This document shows, piece by piece, positions 29,572 to 40,820 of a stretch of DNA of 64,000 bases. The stretch is from Marchantia polymorpha subsp. ruderalis (Eukaryota; Streptophyta; Marchantiopsida; Marchantiales; Marchantiaceae): NCBI GenBank assembly GCA_037833965.1, contig AP031351.1:31322501-31386500 (forward strand), given 5' to 3'. Position 1 is the stretch's first letter, and each line of letters opens with the position of its first letter. The position numbers were made by a program, and so were the translations under genes. The notes beneath the pieces are model-generated. The model saw nothing but the letters and a program-made list of their open reading frames with translations, was not told where the DNA came from and ran no database searches.

Positions 29572-29600
29572 CCAGGCAAAACGCCTGGAACTATTTTATA
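29572..29600 (-). promoter_or_regulatory. TATA box and hairpin, array LTR 2
   Basis: TATAAAAT at 29593-29600 and hairpin at 29572-29588 are identical to LTR 1. As an inner LTR it could start transcription of unit 1 (gag-pro on its left). Confidence 0.65.
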
Positions 29601-29636
29601 CCTTCTAAGTCCTACCTAGCACTACACTGCACTACG

Positions 29637-32600
29637 CTACACGCCTGCACGGAACCACGCTACACTACACTCCGCGGAACCTGTACTACGTCTCCTGCGC
29701 GGCCGACTGCCGCGCACTAACTCCCTACCCTGCCAATCTTCCGCTCGACTGCGCAGTCCCAAACGCTGCAACGCCGCGGACACCTCCACTTCGAGGGCGG
29801 ACATGGTATCCTGTGCCTTCGACAGAAAGGCATCGAGCTTCTTTGCTACCTTCCGTCGACTCCTACTGTCGCCTGACAACAACCCGGCTGCGCGCAATTC
29901 AAACTCACGCAGTGTGAGTTTCTCCTGCGCCTTCACCTCCCAGTGGGCGTAGCCCTTGAGACAGTGGGCGACACGCCTCGCCGTCTCCACCTTCGTGCGA
30001 TCCGCCTCCTTCCTGCGATCCTCTTCAATTATCACTAATTGCGATTCGGCTTCAGCACGTTGCGCTCTCAATTCGCCACACTCTGACTGTAACCTGCGGA
30101 TTAACTCTTCATCTGCCTGCCGTGCAAGCTGACATTGTTCCAACAACCGCGTCTGTCGCACGAGCTCCTCTGACAAAATCCGATTCTGGGCCTGCTCAGA
30201 AATGAGTGCTTCCTTGACCTTCACCTGCTCCTTGGTGAGCTCGTCCAGTTTCTCATCCTTCATCTTCTCGGAGTGCTTGTAGAATTTCTGATTAAGTTTG
30301 TACTGACCCCACAAGCATGCATGCTTCTCCTTCAATTCCCTCAACTCCTGGTCCACTCTAGCTAATAGCTTGCTGGTGTGGACTTTAGTGCGAGTCCGCC
30401 TGCGCACTAACTCGATGTAAGATCCCGGCTGGAGTGGGTCGGCGTATTTATCGACCTTGCGATCCAAGTACCTTAGCAACGGAATCACCTGCTCAGAGAG
30501 CGCCGCCGCCGGCGCTCCAACAATTTCCTCCTCCTCCTCCTCGGTGTCTTCTGCTCCTGACATTTCTTCCGTGGAGCCTCCGTCGTCATCATCCGAGTGG
30601 AGAATTTCAGTCGCCATTGATTGCGTCGGCGACTGCCCCGAGTGGGGCTGCACGTCATCGACGTGTGCTGCCTGCGAAGGCACGGCTGCAGCCTCGCTGC
30701 TCGTCGCCAAAATGTCTAAGGCGGAAGGCGAATGTACCCGTGCGGCATCCCCGTCGCTCGCTTGTTGGTTGTCTACCGCGTCCTCTCTGCCGCCGTCGCC
30801 CGCCGCCGAAGGCGATCGAGCGGAGGGTGGCTGCGCGGGGTTTGATTGCGCATCGCGCATCGAAATTTCATCCCGCGGACAGTCACTCCGCTCCTCCGTC
30901 TGTTGCTGCTCCCTTGATCGGTCCGTGGGGGCTGTGCCCGGCCCGTGCGCAGGCGCAATTGCCGGCGCCTTGTCCGCCGCAGGCGTAGCGCCGCGGACAT
31001 CCATCGCCGAAGGCGACATGGCCGGGGGCCGCTCGCCCGATGTCCCTTGGCCTATAGGCCCTACCGCCGAAGGCGCATCTATCGGCGGACTTCCCGCCGA
31101 TGGTGCGGCCTCCGCACGCTCCCTGCTCGTATCTCCTCGGCTCGAAGGCCCTGGCGCCGAAGGCGCAAATTGCGGCGCGTGGTGCGCCGGAGGGTCTGGC
31201 CCCGAGGGCCGGTGTCTCGTAGGCGGTTCTTCCGCCGGCTCCTTCCCCTTCCTACGTTGGAACGGGGGTGATTCTTGCCTGTGCACAGGCGGCACGTGTG
31301 GAGGTGTCATGTGCACAGGCGACCTGTGCACAGGCGGACTGCTCCTTCCCACGCGTAAGCGTAGATCCACGTCCACTTGTGATCGCCGGTCCGCGGAGGC
31401 TCGTCCGTCCGCGGAGGCTCGTCGGTGCGCAAACGGAACATCTGTCCGCATCGCACGTGGTAACTCCGGAGGCCCTTGGCCCGTAGGCGGCCTCTCTCCC
31501 GTCGAGGTTGCAGCGTGGCCCGTTGCTCCTGCGGTCGTCCGCGCTTCCTCATGCTTCTCTGGCGACGCACTTCCTTTCTCCGTCGCAATCGTCGCCGTGT
31601 CCGCACTGTCGGCTGGTAACACCAGTCTGCGTGCCTTCTGCTTCGGCCGGCTGTATGGCTCGCACAGCGGCCGCGGTCGAATGGGAGCAGAGGGTTCTTG
31701 ATGCTGCTCCTCTTCAGACTCTTCCCTCCATCGCCGCTTCCGCGGCACTCGTGCTGCAGGAGTGTGTCTCCCTTCGTCCCTCCGCCTTGATGGGGTAGAA
31801 GTCGGTGACTCCTCTGCATCAGTGTCGACCTCATTCTCCCGCACATACTTCCCGGGATGGTCGATGGACAATGGCGGAAAATGTTCAAGCTCCGCCGCTG
31901 TCAAACAATTCCGCTGTCGATAAAAATTGATGAGGAAAGGAGAGAGATGGTTTAGAGTTCCCCCCTTCTCCTCAAACGCGTGCTGTCGCATCACCCTGTG
32001 TAGGATGCTCGCCCAGTGAATTGGAGTTCCCTCGATGACGCACTCCACAAAAGAGACCTGCCACAATGTGATGTAGCAGGCGCGGTGCGGCTGCAGTAAT
32101 TGCATCAGCGCCGCGGACAAAGTCCGGCGAAATCGATCCTTGTAATCACGGGTCCTGTACCCATTCTTGGTAGACCTCTCGGTCTTGAACAGCTCCACGA
32201 ATTGCGCCTCTTCCTGCTTGGTCACCTTGATGCTCTCACTGTCGAAAAGGAGATGCCCTGGCATGCCAGCACATCTTCCCAACGCCTGCGCCCAATCTTG
32301 GACTGTCCACCGATCAACATGCGGACGCAATCCGCGCGAGGGTGGTCCCTGTGGCTCTAACCACTCGCGCACCATATTCGCACAGATGTAGTTCCATCCC
32401 CATAGCAAGAAATCGAGCTTTCTTGCTATTAAGCGCTCCTCGAAAGCGCGTAGCCCGTTCTGTGGTAGGCGAAGTGGCACCATCCGCAATCTGCTCGGTC
32501 TCGTCATTGCGTTCCTGGGGTTCGCTCGCCCGCTCATTCTACTTCCGCACCGCCCGAGCTTCTTTCTCTCTCGGCAAACTCTAATCGCCCTCAATTCCAA

Positions 32601-32759
32601 ATCACGCGCATTCACTTCTCCCTCAATCAACAAGAAATCTCCTGTGCGGCGACGTCGAGAACGTTCAGCAGCCAGCAGATGGATGCGCGCAGCGCGCACA
32701 AGAGATTGGAATCGCGAATTCAAGAATGGGACGTTCTCCGCCGCCCGGTCGAAGGTCAT
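29637..32759 (-). CDS. U3-encoded accessory protein, array LTR 2
   Basis: This 1040-codon ORF is identical in protein sequence to the copy in LTR 1, with conserved N-terminal domain, NLS-like motif, linker and coiled coil. No disabling change is seen. Confidence 0.82.
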   Translation of the reverse strand: MTFDRAAENVPFLNSRFQSLVRAARIHLLAAERSRRRRTGDFLLIEGEVNARDLELRAIRVCRERKKLGRCGSRMSGRANPRNAMTRPSRLRMVPLRLPQNGLRAFEERLIARKLDFLLWGWNYICANMVREWLEPQGPPSRGLRPHVDRWTVQDWAQALGRCAGMPGHLLFDSESIKVTKQEEAQFVELFKTERSTKNGYRTRDYKDRFRRTLSAALMQLLQPHRACYITLWQVSFVECVIEGTPIHWASILHRVMRQHAFEEKGGTLNHLSPFLINFYRQRNCLTAAELEHFPPLSIDHPGKYVRENEVDTDAEESPTSTPSRRRDEGRHTPAARVPRKRRWREESEEEQHQEPSAPIRPRPLCEPYSRPKQKARRLVLPADSADTATIATEKGSASPEKHEEARTTAGATGHAATSTGERPPTGQGPPELPRAMRTDVPFAHRRASADGRASADRRSQVDVDLRLRVGRSSPPVHRSPVHMTPPHVPPVHRQESPPFQRRKGKEPAEEPPTRHRPSGPDPPAHHAPQFAPSAPGPSSRGDTSRERAEAAPSAGSPPIDAPSAVGPIGQGTSGERPPAMSPSAMDVRGATPAADKAPAIAPAHGPGTAPTDRSREQQQTEERSDCPRDEISMRDAQSNPAQPPSARSPSAAGDGGREDAVDNQQASDGDAARVHSPSALDILATSSEAAAVPSQAAHVDDVQPHSGQSPTQSMATEILHSDDDDGGSTEEMSGAEDTEEEEEEIVGAPAAALSEQVIPLLRYLDRKVDKYADPLQPGSYIELVRRRTRTKVHTSKLLARVDQELRELKEKHACLWGQYKLNQKFYKHSEKMKDEKLDELTKEQVKVKEALISEQAQNRILSEELVRQTRLLEQCQLARQADEELIRRLQSECGELRAQRAEAESQLVIIEEDRRKEADRTKVETARRVAHCLKGYAHWEVKAQEKLTLREFELRAAGLLSGDSRSRRKVAKKLDAFLSKAQDTMSALEVEVSAALQRLGLRSRAEDWQGRELVRGSRPRRRRSTGSAECSVAWFRAGV

Positions 32760-34006
32760 GGTCGGCTCTTGCTCGTGAAGAACGTCTCACTTGATGGCCG
32801 CGCCGGCTGTACGCTGGAACGGTCTTTGCTCTCACGCGCGGCTTCACGCTCCGCCGTCGTCGATTAAACTCTCACGCTCGAATTGGCGGATTTGAACTCC
32901 GCGAGCGTATTACCCCGCGGACATGGGGGCGTAGCGCCGAAGGCGAGTTTTCCGCCTTGCGCGGTACACTTGTTCGTACCGCCCCTCGGCCAATCCCCCT
33001 CTGCCTTGACGCGTGTGTCCGCATGTCGGACAAAAGTTCAACTCCTGCCTGTGCGCAGGCAGGAGCCTCGGCGGATACTCCGCCGGCGCGGAACTTGAAC
33101 ATCCTCCTGTGCACAGGCGTTCGCCTGTGCGCAGGCGAATTCCGTGCGCGGCGCTGCGCTGGCGCGGAAGGCGTTGACCGTGGTCAGCCGTCTCCGTCCA
33201 GTCTGTCCGTTCCTTGTCTCTTCGTCGGCGCTTCCGCCGCCGCAACTCCGTCCGTCCAAGAGCGCATCCACCCGTCCCGTCCGCATGGTCCGTACCGATT
33301 TGATTACTCTGGCGGCTCTTCCGCCGTACGCGGCGCTGCGCTGGCGCGGAAGGCGTCGTACACTTTCTACCTCACAAGGCGCATTGCTAGGGCCCAAGGC
33401 GGATTTTCCGCCGACGCCGAAGCGCCTGTGCACAGGCGAGCGCCTGTGCGTAGGCGGACTTCGCGCATCCCCTAACCCTACTTCGCCTGTGCACAGGCGA
33501 ACGCCTTCGTCCGCGCATAGGACAAAACTTGATTCCCCCTTCCGCGTAGGCGGAATTCGCGCCGGTGGCGAACTCTTTCCGCCGTAGGCGACCGCCTCCG
33601 TTTCTTCCAATAGTGATAACTCCCTAAGTCCTCATCCGTTCCAAGCGTTCTTGGACTCGTTGGAATCAGTGCGTCGAGCTCTTTCCAACGGGACCCTAAC
33701 TGAATCAAGGCGCCCGAGGGTCAACCTAATTATGGAGGGTTTCCCTACAGCCGCGGACGCAACCTCCGAAGGCGGGTTTTGCGCCTTGCGTCGTAGGGGT
33801 CCTAACTGCAGAGCTCGCAGGGAGGGTGGTGCCTGTCCTTACTGCTGCACCCCAAATCCCAGATTCTACAGGATCCCTCGAGAATCCCCGCGATCTTCCG
33901 GATTCATTCCGTTTTGATGTACCGAAGGCTATTTACAATGCTGCCAGGGTACAGTTTTCCAAAAATGTTTTAATTTCCTCAAAATTGCCAAAAGTGGGGT
34001 ACCACA

Positions 34007-34019
34007 TGCCCCCCTCCTC
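34007..34019 (-). promoter_or_regulatory. Polypurine tract, array unit 2
   Basis: GAGGAGGGGGGCA on the minus strand abuts LTR 2 at 34006. Confidence 0.88.
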
Positions 34020-34043
34020 AATTGTGAGCGCCCACGCGAACAC

Positions 34044-36884
34044 TCACATGTGGTATTTCTTCAACCGCCACCCGTTCACTCGGGTGCCCAACAAATCGCC
34101 GGCCAGGTCCGCAAGTTGGATGGATCCATTCGGGAAGACTTCGACAACCCTGTAAGGTCCCATCCATCTTAGGTGCAGTTTGCCTGGGAATCTGGCATGC
34201 CTGCTGTCGTAGAGCAATGCCAAATCACCCGCCTGCAGGAGTACCGGTTTGATCTTTTTATCGTATCTCTCCTTTCGGCGGAGCTGGATTTTCCTGGTGC
34301 GATGTTCGGCGTCTCGTCTCCTCTCATCCAGCAGCGTGACCTCCTGTAACCTGTAGAGCTGACTCTCCTCTGCGCCCATCCTCTGCAAATCCAACGTTCG
34401 TTGGGTGGGTACTTCAAATTCAATCGGGAGGATCGGGTGTTGCCCATACACCAGAAAGTATGGTGTCTGTTTGGTCGTGATCTTCTCAGCTGTCTGGTAC
34501 GCCCATAGAGCGGCTGCTAGCTTCGTATCCCAGTCGTGAGCGTGATTCACCGTGACCTTGAGTAGTATTTTACACAGCAGACCATTGGACTTCTCCGTCA
34601 GTCCATTTGCCTTGGGATTGTATGGAGTAGTCTTCCGGTGCTTGATGTGGAAATACCGTGTCAGATCTTCGATGATCTGATTCAGAAAATGCGTGCCCCG
34701 GTCGCTGACTAGCTCTAAGGGACATCCGTAGCGTGTGATGATCGACTCAAACAAGAAGGCTGCCACTGTGGCAGCATCATCCCTTCTGGTGGCCCTGGCC
34801 TCTACCATTTTGGTGGCGTAGTCCGTTGCTACCAGAATGTAGCGCCTTCGTGTACTTCTAGTCACTGGTTGTATCGGCCCTACAAAGTCAATGCCCCACT
34901 TTTCGAAAGGTGCTAGAGGCATGATGGGAGTCAGGGGCCAGCGTGTTGTAGGCGTCGGTCTCCCCGTCCTCTGGCAACTGTCGCACTTGCGGATGTAATC
35001 GAGAACATCCTTAAACATGGTCGGCCACCAATACCCCGCATTTAGGATCTTTGTGACCGTGTTCCTGGTGGCATAGTGTCCACCCGCCTCCTCTGTATGC
35101 ATCGCACTCACTATTCTTGGTACCTCTGATTCCTCCAGGCATCTGCATAAGCGCTCATCTGCCATCTTCTTGAACAAAACCCCCTGCTGGAGTTGGTACG
35201 GGCCTGCCTTATGAATAAAGACAGTTCGCTGTTCCAAATCCATGCCTACGGGACACTGGAGGGTTAGCAGATATCGATACAGGTCGGCATAGCGGGACTC
35301 ATGTCCTGCAGACAACTGAAATAACTCTTCATCTGGAAAATCGTCCACCAATTCCTCCTCTGTCGGCTGGGTCCATAATCGGGACAAGTAATCCGCATTT
35401 TCGTGGTGCACCCCTTTCCTGGTCTGAACTGTGTAGGTGAACTCTTGTAGTAACAACACCCACCTGGCGATCCGACCAGATAGGTCGGCTTTCTTGACTA
35501 GGTGTTGCAATGCGTAGTGGTCCACATGGAACACAAACTCGTAGCAGATTAGGTAGTGACGGAACTTTTTACAGGAGTACACCATCCCCAACGCTTCTCT
35601 CTCTGTCGTGGTATACTTCCGCTCTGCTAGAGACAGCTGTCGGCTCGCGAAGTAGATCGGGTAGTCCTTTTTGTTGTCATCCTTTTGACTCAGTACTACA
35701 CCGATGGCGAATGCTGATGTATCAACGTAAACATGGAATGGTCGATTCCAGTCTGGACTCCTTAGTACGGGAGCAGTCGTGAGTTTCGCTTTAAGAGCCT
35801 CAAATGCTGACTGCTGGTTCGCACCCCAAGCATAAGGTTCGTCCTTCTTCAACAACTTGGTCAGGTCCGCCGCCAGTATTGCATACAGGTGTATGAATCT
35901 TCGGTAGTAGCCCACATGACCCAGGAATGCTCGCAGCTCTCTTAGATTCGTGGGTGGCTCAAGCTCGAGTATAACCTTGACCTTCTCGATGTCCACCGCA
36001 ATGCCGTCTGCCGAGACCCGATGCCCCAACAAGATCCCACTAGTCATAAAGAAAAAGCACTTCTCGGGATGCAGTGATAAACTGCTCTCTCTACATTTAT
36101 CGAAGGTCTGCTTCAAGTGGCTTAGGTGTTCAGACCGCTTCCCAAAGACACAGAAGTCATCTATGAATATTTCCAGGAACTTCCTCAGTTGTTCCTGGAA
36201 GATATTGGTCATCATCCGTTGAAAGGTGGCAGGCGCGTTGCACAGACCGAAGGGCATCTTGTGGTATGCGTAAGTTCCCCAGTCGGTTGTGAACGTAGTT
36301 TTATCCTTGTCCTGTTCCCGGATAGACACCTGATTGTAACCTGAGAACCCATCCAGGAAGCTATAACATTCATGTCCTGCGACATGGTCTAGAATGGCAT
36401 CCGTGAATGGTAACGGGTGATGATCCTTGCGTGTTGCTGCATTCAACTTCCGGAAATCCTGACACACTCGTATCTTACCCATCAACTTCTTGGGTACGAT
36501 AACAATCGGCGACACCCACTCACTGCTGAGCACAGGGTAAATAATACCAGCACTCAAGTACTTATCTATCTCCTCCTTAACTAGCAAGGAGTATTTTGGG
36601 TTGAGGCGATACTGGCGCTGTCGTATGGGTACTGAGTCGTCCAGTAAATCGATACGGTGTTCCCCATACCGTGCAGGTATCCCCTTCATGTCTTCGATCT
36701 TCCAGGCGAAGACGTCGACATAATGGCTAAGGAATGCCTGTACTTTCCTTAGCTCGTCTCCTCTCACTGCGCTTGATACCTTCAAGCGTTTGTCGGGACT
36801 GAGTTGTACTTCGTGACAGTCACTAGGGTCGACAATGCCCTCGGTGTGACTCGTCTCACTCCTTCCCAGTCCCACAGTTAATTG
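34044..36884 (-). CDS. pol: pol of array unit 2 (type B)
   Basis: The frame is open with all RT, RNase H and integrase motifs of unit 1. It carries B-state markers: ACG/Thr instead of Ala at 35432 (EFTYTVQ), and Met instead of Thr at 36481 (KLMGK). The coding region looks functional. The upstream TGA in gag-pro (37050-37052) should prevent its translation by single readthrough. Confidence 0.9.
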   Translation of the reverse strand, partial: QLTVGLGRSETSHTEGIVDPSDCHEVQLSPDKRLKVSSAVRGDELRKVQAFLSHYVDVFAWKIEDMKGIPARYGEHRIDLLDDSVPIRQRQYRLNPKYSLLVKEEIDKYLSAGIIYPVLSSEWVSPIVIVPKKLMGKIRVCQDFRKLNAATRKDHHPLPFTDAILDHVAGHECYSFLDGFSGYNQVSIREQDKDKTTFTTDWGTYAYHKMPFGLCNAPATFQRMMTNIFQEQLRKFLEIFIDDFCVFGKRSEHLSHLKQTFDKCRESSLSLHPEKCFFFMTSGILLGHRVSADGIAVDIEKVKVILELEPPTNLRELRAFLGHVGYYRRFIHLYAILAADLTKLLKKDEPYAWGANQQSAFEALKAKLTTAPVLRSPDWNRPFHVYVDTSAFAIGVVLSQKDDNKKDYPIYFASRQLSLAERKYTTTEREALGMVYSCKKFRHYLICYEFVFHVDHYALQHLVKKADLSGRIARWVLLLQEFTYTVQTRKGVHHENADYLSRLWTQPTEEELVDDFPDEELFQLSAGHESRYADLYRYLLTLQCPVGMDLEQRTVFIHKAGPYQLQQGVLFKKMADERLCRCLEESEVPRIVSAMHTEEAGGHYATRNTVTKILNAGYWWPTMFKDVLDYIRKCDSCQRTGRPTPTTRWPLTPIMPLAPFEKWGIDFVGPIQPVTRSTRRRYILVATDYATKMVEARATRRDDAATVAAFLFESIITRYGCPLELVSDRGTHFLNQIIEDLTRYFHIKHRKTTPYNPKANGLTEKSNGLLCKILLKVTVNHAHDWDTKLAAALWAYQTAEKITTKQTPYFLVYGQHPILPIEFEVPTQRTLDLQRMGAEESQLYRLQEVTLLDERRRDAEHRTRKIQLRRKERYDKKIKPVLLQAGDLALLYDSRHARFPGKLHLRWMGPYRVVEVFPNGSIQLADLAGDLLGTRVNGWRLKKYHM

Positions 36885-36887
36885 CTA
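36879..36887 (-). promoter_or_regulatory. Leaky-stop context UAG CAA UUA, array unit 2
   Basis: The sequence is the same as in unit 1 but lies downstream of a premature TGA, so it is probably not reached by ribosomes. Confidence 0.65.
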
Positions 36888-39719
36888 TTCGTCTTCCGGC
36901 TGAATAGCTTCCGGCTCTTCTTCTTCTCCCACCGAACAGCAGGCAACGAATCCCACGAAATAATCGGATTCAGTACCACTGGAATCCGATCGCGCGGTCG
37001 ACTCACTGTCCCCGCCCGATGTGTGACCTGCACTTGTCGATGGGGTCTCTCATTCGTGTCTGACCCTATTCCAGGGCACCGTAATGGTTTTGGTCGGTTC
37101 CGAAGGATGGGGAAACTTAAGGCGATGCCTTCGCCAATCACATCTGACTTGTGCGCCATATAGCCATGGTCGCCCGAGCAGAACGTCATAGCCCTGCTTC
37201 ATCATCGGTTGAAGGATGATATACGTCAACCGAAAGTCCGCACCCCCGATGATTGTCTTGACATTGCGCAGCATACCTGCAGGCATTCTCCGCGTCTGAT
37301 CCGCTAATCTCAACACACGCTTCGAGGGTTCGTATTGACTGAACCCCAAGGCTCTCGCGGTATCCTCCGTCATTATGTTGACTCCTGATCTAGAGTCGAT
37401 TGGCACCCTGCGTACACAACACCCTGCTATTTCCACATCGATCTCTGGTGGCCCTTGGTCTTCGCTCTCCACTTGATATACTTGAGAGGATGTGGATGCG
37501 CGCGGCTTCAGCGGACGCCGTAGCGAAAGCATCAACATTCTCCGATACGTCTTATTGTCCTCCAAGAGCTGCTTGAACGTGATGTTCACTTTTCGACTCC
37601 CGAGATCTTCGACCAAGTCATAGTGGGCGCGTTGGGTCGCCGGGGTCGGCGGCGACGCTCTGCGAGGTTCCACGGTGGCTGCCAACTTCGCCCCAAGGGA
37701 GGATGTCAAGTCTGGCCGCTGTGGGTCCTTTTGAGTGCGGATCGCTTCCTTCAACAAGTTGGTTACCTCGTTGCGGATATCCGGAGCATAGTCCCGTTTC
37801 AACAAGCGTACTGGCTCGTCCTCGACTGCTGTCTGGGGGCGCGCTGCTGGTGCCTCTCGCGTAGCCGAAGACTTCCGTGCAGGTCGCAAGTCGGACTTGC
37901 TGGATGTCTTCTCCTTCCCTTTTCCCGTCCGGTCGTCGGTTCTCCGTTCGTGCTTGCCAGTGCCACGCTCTTGCTCCTTCGATTTCTTGGAACTACGAGT
38001 TTCGACCCGTGCGCACATAACCTCTTCCGCCGGCCATTCTTCGTCTTCGTCATCCCCGTCTGAACCTACTTCGACCTGGTTAACTTGGACGTCCTCCTTG
38101 GCAGGAGGGTTCACAAATCGTACTGCTGGCCGAGGGACTGGTGGCTGATCACACTCTGGCGCAGTATGCCCGGTCTTCTTGCAATTACTACATGTCGGAA
38201 CATAATCGTTTCGCCTTTTTGGATGGGGACACTGCGGTGAGAAGTGTCCAACTTCCCCGCAATTATAACAAGCTCGCGGTGGCGGTGGGTCAAACGTCCC
38301 TGGAGGTGCTCTCCGCCTCACGGGTACTGTAGTGGCCCGATCCACCGGAATATATCGTGGGACTTGCATTGCTGAAACTGCAGTAGGGGTAGGAACCGAC
38401 TGGACGGCGTAGGCTGTCTCTTCGCTAGCCTCTCCATAGTACTGGGGGTGCTCTCCATAGTACGGTTGTGCCCACTCTACTGCGTTGACTGGATATGACG
38501 GACGGGTGGTAAGGCACTCGGTGTTTGCATGTCCCACCGCCCCGCACGTAGTACACCATAAGTTCGCTCGCACTCTCCCGGGTGATTTTCGGCGATCATG
38601 CCCGCCTACCACTTGAACCTTGAGATCGGCGAAGTCCTTCACAAGGGTCTCCATCTTCGAGGCTATGTCTCCCGGCGCTCTGTCCGTAGTCACTCGTCGG
38701 GTGCCCTTTTTCTTCGCTGCCCCATGCTTCTTCCTCTTCTTCTCCTCCTCCGACGATGAGGTTTCCTCTTCTTCGGATGAGGAACGGTTCTCGTCCGAAG
38801 ACGATTCCTCCGATGACGGAGTTGTACCTCTACGTCGTCTTCGCCCTCCCTTCGGTTTTCGCTCCTTCGACTCCCGTCTCTCTCTCCCTCTTCGGTTGAG
38901 AGTGGAAGTTTCGAAGGCTTCTGCCGATGCAATCACATCCTCAATAGTGTCGCACTTGCTGCGTCGGCAAAAAGTCTCCATCTCCCGAGTTAAACCGGTC
39001 ACGTACCAATCCACAGCTTGTTGTACCGAGAAAGGGGACCCTGGTCCTGTTTTCGGTATTCTGTCAAGGAGGTCCAGAAATCTCTCAGTGTAGTCACGCA
39101 GACTCTCCTTCTTCTCTCGCTGCAAATTACGTAACTTTGTCAAAACCCGGCTGTCGTAGCCGAGCTCGCGGAAGCGGAGAAGGAACTTCTCCTTTAGCTG
39201 GGCCCATGTTGTCAACCCAGTCGGATCGATGCTCTCGTGATTGTACCAACTCCTCGCTTTCTTCCGCAGAAGGCTTGGAAAGATCCTTAGTCGGTCGTCG
39301 TCTGCGATCTCGCGATTGGCAATAGACACCGATTCGAACAACTTGATGTATGAATCTGCATCGTCGTCATCCCCACTCCCTTTATACTTTGGGTAGGAAT
39401 GTTTAGTAATCGGCTGAGGTAGCCGCACATTGGCTTGTCCGTCCGCCATCGGTGTGTCTGTCGACGGTTCTCGGGCGGTCGGTTCTACTTCACGAGGCGG
39501 GTCTGTGCAAGGAATATCTAGTAGAACTGTAAGCACCAAGTTTGGTTCCGAGTCGCCGGGGGTAGGTTCCCCAAGGATGTCGGCCGAACTAGGCTTAGGT
39601 ACTCTTTTTGGTGTTTTCTTGTTTTGACGCCGTGTCTCTTCCACGGCCTTCTCTGAATCTCGTCGGAACCTGCGGACAGCTCTAGCACTTAGGTTGCTCC
39701 CGCTAGCCCCAGTCGACAT
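36885..39719 (-). pseudogene. gag-pro: gag-protease of array unit 2 (type B, TGA at codon 890, protease DSG to DSR)
   Basis: The ORF starts at 39719 as in unit 1. GGA became TGA at 37050-37052, leaving 889 residues and cutting off the last 55 codons and the link to pol. Two changes are private to this copy. Gly to Arg in the protease active-site triad (DSR, base 37391) should kill the protease. Arg to Leu lies at 37510 (RRPLKPR). Gag capsid and zinc knuckles are unchanged, so a Gag protein could still be made. B marker G is at 39441. Confidence 0.88.
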
Positions 39720-39765
39720 TCACCGAGCATGGCTGCTCGTAAAAACCCCGGTGTTGACGCAACTG

Positions 39766-39783
39766 TCCCCGGCAGCGGCGCCA
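39766..39783 (-). promoter_or_regulatory. PBS (tRNA-Asp type), array unit 2
   Basis: TGGCGCCGCTGCCGGGGA on the minus strand, 22 nt from LTR 3. Confidence 0.88.
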
Positions 39784-40755
39784 AAAAGAAGTTGTCGGCT
39801 TCTTATGTAATAACCCACTAAAGGCTAAAACTGCAATATAGTGGTAGAAAGGTCGAACCCACAGGGACAGAGGAACACACAGGGTACAAAGTGTCACGTT
39901 TTAACAGACTATTGATGAGTTTGAATTCTCAGGCGACTGTCACTCCCAGAAATACTGCAAGTGTCCACTCGGAGCGCACTCGGAGGTCGCACAGTACAGC
40001 GTACACACACACACACACACACACACCTGAAACTACAGAAACACAACCCAGAGATCCGTTAGGACCTCTACTCAAGATTTCATGGGGGAAGTCTCTCAAG
40101 AGTACACTCAGCGAAGCTGCGGGTAGTGACTTCCAACTCCGGCTTTTACAACGCTTCCACTAGCTTGCTGCTAGCGTAGGAAACCCGGTTTGGACTGCCT
40201 ACTTCGGATCGAAGTCACTCATACGCGGTGAACAACACTCTCAACTCACAAAACGCGCAGAGAACACAGGTCCGCACTGAAGGACTCACTGTGAAACATT
40301 CCAGTAACACAACAACAGTCTATTGAAGAGTTTGAATTCTCAGGCACTTGTCATTCCCAGAAATACTACAGGGGTTACCCTCAAGGCACCTGCTGCAGCG
40401 TAACCTGAATTTACAACCAAGGCTTACACGAAGTAGCAAAACTTCACTTTGGCATTCAGGGGAAAAATCCCAAAGGAGTACAATCAGAAAGAAACACTCG
40501 AAGGTGTAGGGGCGAAACTGTTCAAGTATCTAACTAGTCACTGGCTCTGAGCATCGGCAGTCACCCGCAGGTGCAGATCCGAACTACTCAAGTCTCTAAC
40601 CAATGTACTAGCTCTGAACATTCGGCCGAAGGCCTTCAGCTACAAAATGCGGAACGCTAAGTTGTAACTCCTCCTGCGTGGTGACAGAACTCAAGGACAC
40701 AAACACGCAAAGGAAATGGGTTCCTGATCTATACTTCTGAGTTTGGGAAAGAACC

Positions 40756-40784
40756 CCAGGCAAAACGCCTGGAACTATTTTATA
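40756..40784 (-). promoter_or_regulatory. TATA box and hairpin, array LTR 3
   Basis: TATAAAAT at 40777-40784, hairpin at 40756-40772. Confidence 0.65.
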
Positions 40785-40820
40785 CCTTCTAAGTCCTACC
40801 TAGCACTACACTGCACTACG

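Larger units (their letters stand above)
28622..34006 (-). repeat. Array LTR 2 (5385 bp), shared by units 1 and 2
   Basis: It serves as 5' LTR of the unit on its left and 3' LTR of the unit on its right, with PBS on one side and PPT on the other. (AC)12 lies at 28819-28842. Noncoding R/U5 (28622-29571) and U3 (32760-34006) hold the same duplication and palindromes as LTR 1. Confidence 0.93.
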
